A stretch of 64,000 bases of DNA, taken from NCBI RefSeq assembly GCF_000011645.1, contig NC_006270.3, positions 3,680,501 to 3,744,500 on the forward strand, written 5' to 3'. The notes under the pieces were generated by a model. It had not been told where the DNA came from. It worked only from the letters and a program-made list of their open reading frames with translations, and made no database searches. Of this stretch, positions 59,212-64,000 are shown one piece after another (within the stretch, counting starts at the first letter, position 1; each line of letters opens with the position of its first letter). This DNA is from Bacillus licheniformis DSM 13 = ATCC 14580 (GTDB lineage Bacteria; Bacillota; Bacilli; Bacillales; Bacillaceae). A program made the translations under genes and the position numbers.

Positions 59212-59571
59212 AAAATAAACAAATTGGTAGAAAAAAATATTTTCGGGTATGATGTCTTTGATAATCAGCAGATTGATAATAAATATAGACATTAAGTTAA
59301 ACAGCGATCCGCCAGCATAAATCATCGCATTCGTGAAACGGTTATCGTATTTTAAATCCCCGTATTTGCAGAAGGAATCCATGAAGTAGACACTTCTGAT
59401 TTGAACAGGGCCGATTTTCAGCAATTTTTTGCCCATCCCGATTTCAAGCGAAGATTTCCCGCCGAACAACACCGCCATGGCGCTGTGGCCCAAGACATGA
59501 AGCACCGACACGGCAGGAAAAACGATCAAGAACGACCAGAGGAATTTGACAATATCCTGCAGTCCGAACAT
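59092..59571 (-). CDS. Peptidase-M50-like membrane protein, active-site Glu replaced
   Basis: 159 residues with about four membrane segments. The first carries VLHVLGHSAMAVLFGG (His25 and His29 of a zinc site, but Val26 where HExxH has the catalytic Glu); the C-terminal SDGMAIYKVLRYG (Asp141) resembles the third zinc-ligand motif of site-2 proteases. The layout is that of an M50 family protein, but it is probably not proteolytic. No partner gene is obvious. RBS AGGATGATTGA region before the ATG is weak. Confidence 0.65.
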   Translation of the reverse strand: MFGLQDIVKFLWSFLIVFPAVSVLHVLGHSAMAVLFGGKSSLEIGMGKKLLKIGPVQIRSVYFMDSFCKYGDLKYDNRFTNAMIYAGGSLFNLMSIFIINLLIIKDIIPENIFFYQFVYFSTYYVFFALIPVRYSENHLSDGMAIYKVLRYGEKYDINN

Positions 59572-59678
59572 TCAATCATCCTTTCTGTTTCAGGCAATGT
59601 TTTTTAAGAAAATTTCCGCTTTTCCCCCGTATCAAACCTGTCAATATGCAAAACAAGCAGACCTCAGCATGAAAAAAA

Positions 59679-59701
59679 CCGCCCATCTACTCTATGGACG
59701 G
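59679..59701 (-). terminator. Terminator after moaA
   Basis: CCGCCCAT / ATGGACGG stem (one G-T wobble), then TTTTTTT on the minus strand. Confidence 0.75.
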
Positions 59702-59720
59702 CCTTCTCAGGAGCAGTCAA

Positions 59721-60746
59721 TTATCCTCCAATATAGGACATTTCAACCTTTTTCCGCGGAACCGCTTTTGCAAGAGCGCGGTCGAGAGAATATTGGTCAT
59801 CGCGATTCCGCCAGACGGTGCCGATCGCCTCCGCCAGCTCCTGATCGGTCTGCCCGCTTCTGATCAAGGTTCTTAAATCAAACCCGCTTGATGCGAAAAG
59901 ACATGTGAAAAGCTCGCCTTTCGCCGATAGTCTTGCTCTGTTGCATGTGGTGCAAAAAGCATCGGATACAGAAGAGATAAAACCGATTTCTCCTGAGCCG
60001 TCCAGGTATCGGTATCGTTTTGCGACTTCTCCTTCGTAGTTCGGGTCGATCGGTTCAATCGGCATATCTTCATTGATGATCCGGATGATATCCGCTTTGG
60101 CCACCACTGACTGACGGTTCCATTCATTTGTGTTCCCGACATCCATAAACTCAATAAACCGCAAAATATGGCCTTTTTCTTTGAAATAGCGGGCCATCGG
60201 CAAAATATCCTTCTCATTGACCCCTTTCTGGACGACCATGTTGATCTTGACGCCGAGTCCGGCCTTTTTCGCCGCTTCAATTCCGGCCAGCACCTTGCTG
60301 ACGGAAACGCCTCTTCCGTTGATCGATTTGAAACGCTCATCATCCAGGGAATCCAGGCTGACCGTTACACGTTTCAGCCCCGCTTTTTTCAGCTTGTCAG
60401 CGTAAACCGGCAGCAAAACGCCGTTCGTTGTCATCGCAATATCGCGAATCCCTTTGATCCCTGCAAGCTTCCCGACTAATTCCGGCATATCTTTTCTCAT
60501 CAGCGGCTCTCCGCCGGTGAGACGGATTTTTTCTACCCCGAACTGATGAACAAACAGCTTGGCCAATCGTTCAAGCTCTTCAAAGGACAACAGTTCGCCT
60601 TTTGGCAAAAACGGATAATCCTGCCCAAAGATTTCTGCAGGCATGCAATACGTACATCTTAAGTTGCAGCGGTCGGTGACAGAAATTCTTAAATCCCGAA
60701 GCGGCCGGCTTTTCTGATCCAAAACTTGTTCACTGTTGGTGTTCAC
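59721..60746 (-). CDS. moaA: GTP 3',8-cyclase MoaA, molybdenum cofactor biosynthesis
   Basis: 341-residue radical SAM enzyme. N-terminal CNLRCTYC (Cys27, Cys31, Cys34) binds the SAM cluster; C-terminal FCTTCNRARLSAKGELFTCLF supplies the second cluster; the C-terminal Gly-Gly is present (SYIGG). It converts GTP to the cyclic precursor of molybdopterin with MoaC. It follows fdhD by 15 nt, so the two form a unit serving molybdoenzymes such as the one downstream of the next transporter. Confidence 0.95.
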   Translation of the reverse strand: MNTNSEQVLDQKSRPLRDLRISVTDRCNLRCTYCMPAEIFGQDYPFLPKGELLSFEELERLAKLFVHQFGVEKIRLTGGEPLMRKDMPELVGKLAGIKGIRDIAMTTNGVLLPVYADKLKKAGLKRVTVSLDSLDDERFKSINGRGVSVSKVLAGIEAAKKAGLGVKINMVVQKGVNEKDILPMARYFKEKGHILRFIEFMDVGNTNEWNRQSVVAKADIIRIINEDMPIEPIDPNYEGEVAKRYRYLDGSGEIGFISSVSDAFCTTCNRARLSAKGELFTCLFASSGFDLRTLIRSGQTDQELAEAIGTVWRNRDDQYSLDRALAKAVPRKKVEMSYIGG

Positions 60747-60761
60747 GCCTGTTGCCTCCTT

Positions 60762-61553
60762 TTATGAAAACTGAATTCGCTCGTGATGCGTGTATACATT
60801 GAATGACCGGTTTCTCGCAAAACCAATCGTCATGATATTCAGCTCCTCTGCCATCTGAATGGCCAGCTCGGTCGGCGCCGACTTGGAAATGACCGCGGAA
60901 ACCCCGATTTTCGCGGCTTTAAGCAGCACTTCCGAAGAAATTCTGCCGCTGAATACGATCAGCTTATCGCGCACAGGAACCTGATGAAGCAAACAATATC
61001 CGTACAATTTATCAAGCGCATTATGCCTTCCGATATCAGATCTGACTGCAATCAGCTTGTCTGTGCTGCACAAAGCGGCATTATGAACGCCCCCCGTATG
61101 GTGAAAAAGCTTGCTGCTTTTCTGCATGTCGCGCATCAGCTTCAAACAGTTCTCTGGCGTAATGGTCACGCCGTCAATCGCTGTTTTTGCGGTTTTGACG
61201 TCCTGCTGGAAATAAAAATGCCTCCCTTTTCCGCAGCAGGAGCCGATCACCCGCTTTGTGTAATCCTTCAGCTGCAGCTTTTTTGTGCTGACAAGGTCGA
61301 CATATGCGAACCCGAGGCTTTCATCTATTGTAAACCTTTTAATCTCATTTTTAAATCGGATCACCCCTTCAGATGCGAGAAATCCGATCACCAGTTCTTC
61401 CAGGCTGTCCGGCGAGCAAACAAGCGTGACAAATTCCTCGCCGTTCACCATGACAGTCAGGGGGAATTCCGTCGCCATCTGATCTTCTTGCTGCACCAGC
61501 TCTCCATTATCATAACGGAAAATTTTTCGGCTTGTTGTGATGTTTTTCCCCAT
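60762..61553 (-). CDS. fdhD: Formate dehydrogenase accessory sulfurtransferase FdhD
   Basis: 263-residue FdhD. The conserved cysteine loop is SCCGKG (Cys106, Cys107); DIGRHNALDKLYG near residue 176 and SKSAPTELAIQMAEELNI near 223 are family signatures. It transfers sulfur to the molybdenum cofactor before its insertion in formate dehydrogenases. Pairs with moaA and faces a putative formate-type transporter and oxidoreductase on the plus strand. Confidence 0.94.
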   Translation of the reverse strand: MGKNITTSRKIFRYDNGELVQQEDQMATEFPLTVMVNGEEFVTLVCSPDSLEELVIGFLASEGVIRFKNEIKRFTIDESLGFAYVDLVSTKKLQLKDYTKRVIGSCCGKGRHFYFQQDVKTAKTAIDGVTITPENCLKLMRDMQKSSKLFHHTGGVHNAALCSTDKLIAVRSDIGRHNALDKLYGYCLLHQVPVRDKLIVFSGRISSEVLLKAAKIGVSAVISKSAPTELAIQMAEELNIMTIGFARNRSFNVYTHHERIQFS

Positions 61554-61814
61554 GAATAACTCCGCCCCTTTGTTTCTTACTATATCTATTACTATACTCG
61601 TCTATCATGCCGTTTCACAACCGTCAGGTCAAATTTGGAAGCTTCATCTTGTTGATAGCTTGAAAACATGATATTATTTTTTAAAAGTTCAAAAAATATT
61701 CACTTTTCAAACAGACTGCCCTTCTTCGCAGCAACTTCGGAAACCGCTTTCAAACAATCGCTCCCCGGCAGCCTTCTGTCTTTATTACAGCCTTTTTCCA
61801 CAGGGGGTTCTCAC

Positions 61815-63077
61815 ATGAAAAAAGCGAAAAACAGGTGGCTCATTGCTTTATGTGCTGTAGGCATTCATTTGTCAATCGGGTCGGTATACGCATGGAGCGT
61901 CTTTACAAACCCGCTCGCTGAAACCTTCGGCTGGAGCCTCAGCCAGATCAGTCTGACGTTCAGCATCGCTATTTTATTTCTCGGGCTTTCAGCCGCATTT
62001 TTGGGACACTTCGTCGAAAAACACGGCCCCAAAAAAGCAGGCATGCTCGCCGCACTTTTCTTCGGAGCTGGCGTGACGTTTTCCGGCTTCGCCGTTCAGA
62101 TCGGCTCCCTTCCCCTGCTTTATTTGTTTTATGGAGTCTTCGGAGGGATCGGACTCGGCGTCGGCTATATTACACCCGTATCTTCGCTTGTTAAATGGTT
62201 TCCTGACCGCCGCGGCTTGGCCACAGGGCTTGCCATTATGGGCTTCGGATTTGCGGCTTTGATCAGCAGCCCGATCATGCAAAAGCTGATCTCAGCGGTC
62301 GGTATAGCCAACACCTTTTTTATTCTCGGCATCTGCTACTTTCTTGTGATGATGCTCTCTTCGCTTTACCTCGCCCCGCCTGAAGAAGGCTGGCAGCCTG
62401 AAGGATTTTCAACCGGAAAAAGCGGAAGAGCACAAAGCGCTGATATTTCCCAGCTGACGGCAAATGAAGCGATTAAAACGAAACGCTTTTATTATTTATG
62501 GCTGATGCTTTTTATTAATGTTACGTGCGGAATCGCCATCATATCAATCGCTTCACCGCTGGCGCAGGAAAGTGCGGGCATGTCCGCCGCCGCGGCCGCC
62601 GCGCTCGTCGGCGTTTTGGGCGCATTTAACGGTTTAGGGCGCATCGGCTGGGCCTCTGTATCTGATTACATCGGACGGCCGAATACGTATACCGTCTTTT
62701 TCGCCATACAGCTGATCGCCTTCCCGCTTTTGCCGTTCATTTCCGACAAGGCCGCCTTCTCTGTTTTGATGGCATTGATCTATACGTGCTATGGCGGAGG
62801 GTTTGCCGCAATTCCGGCTTATATCGGGGATTTGTTCGGAACAAAGCAGCTCGGTGCGATCCACGGATACATTTTAACGGCTTGGGCGGCGGCAGGGCTT
62901 GCAGGCCCGATGTTCTCTTCTTGGGTACGCGATGCAACAGGGAGCTACAGCCAAAGCCTGACGGTGTTTGCGGCACTGTTCGCCATCGCCCTGTTCATTT
63001 CGATATTCATTAGAACGGACATTAAACAGTTGCGGAAAAAAGCGGCGGTTCATGTCTCAAACTCGCTAAAAGGATGA
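61815..63077 (+). CDS. OFA-type MFS transporter (oxalate/formate antiporter family)
   Basis: 420 residues from the ATG at 61815 (CAGGGGGTTCTCAC ahead); the open frame from 61668 adds an unsupported extension. About 12 membrane helices; starts NRWLIALCAVGIHLSIGSVYAWSVFTNPL, the OFA-family signature, with GGIGLGVGYITPVSSLVKWFPDRRGLATG near residue 110. Likely carries formate, oxalate or another monocarboxylate, which matches the oxidoreductase gene that follows after 32 nt. Confidence 0.87.
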   Translation: MKKAKNRWLIALCAVGIHLSIGSVYAWSVFTNPLAETFGWSLSQISLTFSIAILFLGLSAAFLGHFVEKHGPKKAGMLAALFFGAGVTFSGFAVQIGSLPLLYLFYGVFGGIGLGVGYITPVSSLVKWFPDRRGLATGLAIMGFGFAALISSPIMQKLISAVGIANTFFILGICYFLVMMLSSLYLAPPEEGWQPEGFSTGKSGRAQSADISQLTANEAIKTKRFYYLWLMLFINVTCGIAIISIASPLAQESAGMSAAAAAALVGVLGAFNGLGRIGWASVSDYIGRPNTYTVFFAIQLIAFPLLPFISDKAAFSVLMALIYTCYGGGFAAIPAYIGDLFGTKQLGAIHGYILTAWAAAGLAGPMFSSWVRDATGSYSQSLTVFAALFAIALFISIFIRTDIKQLRKKAAVHVSNSLKG

Positions 63078-63109
63078 TCTGCAGTATCCGCTGGAAAGGA
63101 GAGAAGGGA

Positions 63110-64000
63110 ATGGGAAAAACAAAGCATCAAGGTCCGATGAAGCTGAATAAAAAGCCCGCGCCAAAACTGTGGGCGTCTTGGGCGCCGATGGGACTCGGAA
63201 AGGTAAAGCCGAAGCATATCAGAGATACGATGAAAACAGCGTGGGACAATAAAGACAACCTTCCGTACGCCTACAGAATTTTGACGCAAGGCGTGTGCGA
63301 CGGCTGTGCGCTCGGTGTGTCCGGACTCCGCGATCAGACGCTCACAGGCCCTCATTTATGCACGACGCGGCTGAACGTCCTGCGCTTAAATACAATGCCT
63401 GCGATCGAGGACAAATGGCTGTCCGCCGACATCGAACAGCTGCGAAAGCTGGACAGCACCGAGCTGAGAAAGCTTGGACGCATCCCCTATCCGCTGTCGA
63501 GAAAAAATGGTGAACGATCGTTCTCGAGAATTTCGTGGGATGAAGCGCTCAGCCGAATCGCGGACAAAATCAAATCGATTGATAAACGGCAGCTCGCCTT
63601 TTATTTAACAGCCAGAGGCATAACGAATGAGGTGTACTATACGGCCGCAAAAGCGGCGCGGTTTATCGGCACAAACAACATTGACAACGCCTCGCGGATC
63701 TGCCACTCGCCAAGCAAAACGGCTTTAAAAAGGTCCCTTGGCATCGGCGCCTCAAGCTGCAGCTACCGAGACTGGATCGGAACGGATGTCCTCGTCTTCT
63801 GGGGGTCTGTCGCTGCCAATAATCAGCCGGTGTCAACAAAATACATGTATGCCGCCAAAAAAGCGGGAACGAAAATCATTATGATCAATCCGTACCGGGA
63901 GCCATCGATGGAGAAATACTGGATTCCATCGATACCTGAGAGCGCCCTTTTCGGCACCAAAATCACCGATGATGTTTACCAAGTCAATATCGGCGGCGAC
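63110..64000 (+). CDS. FdhF/YdeP-type molybdopterin oxidoreductase, 3' end cut by window
   Basis: Starts at the ATG at 63110 (GGAAAGGAGAGAAGGGA ribosome-binding site) and stays open to the last base, 297 codons. The product begins MGKTKHQGPMKLNKKPAPK and has Cys63 and Cys66 in GVCDGCALGVSGL, then FYLTARGITNEVYYTAAKAARFIGTNNIDNASRICHSPS, the molybdopterin-oxidoreductase pattern of the FdhF/YdeP family. Such proteins are about 700-800 residues, so roughly 60% lies outside the window. Substrate uncertain (formate-dehydrogenase-like). Confidence 0.85.
   Translation, partial: MGKTKHQGPMKLNKKPAPKLWASWAPMGLGKVKPKHIRDTMKTAWDNKDNLPYAYRILTQGVCDGCALGVSGLRDQTLTGPHLCTTRLNVLRLNTMPAIEDKWLSADIEQLRKLDSTELRKLGRIPYPLSRKNGERSFSRISWDEALSRIADKIKSIDKRQLAFYLTARGITNEVYYTAAKAARFIGTNNIDNASRICHSPSKTALKRSLGIGASSCSYRDWIGTDVLVFWGSVAANNQPVSTKYMYAAKKAGTKIIMINPYREPSMEKYWIPSIPESALFGTKITDDVYQVNIGGD

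Noticed and set aside
1..64000. CRISPR arrays, tRNA or rRNA genes
   Set aside because: No regularly spaced direct repeats and no tRNA- or rRNA-like sequence were noticed anywhere in the window.

Overview
The window is a stretch of Bacillus chromosome, most likely from the B. licheniformis / B. paralicheniformis group. The evidence is close protein-level resemblance to B. subtilis genes and a gene order that follows the B. subtilis ywr-ywq-ywp-ywo-ywn segment, with extra blocks added. It holds about 60 protein genes and one intact insertion sequence. I saw no rRNA, tRNA or CRISPR array. Gene names are assigned from memory of B. subtilis families and synteny, not from a database search.

Layout. 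1-3.0 kb: a two-gene chromate transporter (ywrB partial, ywrA), then tkmA and ptpZ, the modulator and phosphatase of a tyrosine-phosphorylation module whose kinase gene (ptkA) is absent. 3.2-7.6 kb: ywqB-ywqA, a SWIM zinc-finger protein and a SNF2 helicase. 8-9.7 kb: ywpJ and glcR, with a consensus promoter and two matching operator-like repeats. 9.8-14.7 kb: a seven-gene sorbitol PTS operon with its own SorC-type regulator, lying between glcR and ssbB. 14.9-20.9 kb: ssbB, ywpG, ywpF, mscL, fabZ, flhP, flhO, mbl and spoIIID, with the tiny upstream ORF usd.

21-34.4 kb: ywoH-ywoG (MarR and MFS), bcrC with an ECF-sigma promoter, ppaC, a manganese catalase, a DUF2071 protein, a CBS protein, and a divergent pair of CorA-like and CNNM-like magnesium-type transporters. 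Then come amtB-glnK behind a perfect TnrA box, a two-gene unit of an ECF-like sigma factor and a second ClpP, spoIIQ, ywnH and ywnF.

34.6-36.1 kb: cardiolipin synthase. 36.1-55.3 kb: a complete bacillibactin locus on the minus strand: btr (regulator), feuABC (uptake), besA (iron release), dhbACEBF (synthesis), mbtH, and a DHA2-type MFS pump that is a candidate exporter. Fur boxes lie before dhbA and feuA. This block separates cls from ywnC. 55.6-58.6 kb: ywnC, an intact IS3-family element, ywnB and ywnA. 58.7-64 kb: a PH-domain protein, a peptidase-M50-like membrane protein lacking the catalytic glutamate, moaA, fdhD, an oxalate/formate-type transporter and the start of an FdhF/YdeP-type molybdopterin oxidoreductase.

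The most rewarding observations are: the IS3 element sits exactly in the loop of a 16-bp bidirectional terminator; the ECF-like sigma factor ends in Cys-Ala-Ala and is translationally coupled to its own ClpP paralogue; the kinase is missing from the tkmA-ptpZ module; and several operator/promoter pairs (GlcR, YwnA, sorbitol regulator, YwoH) can be read directly.
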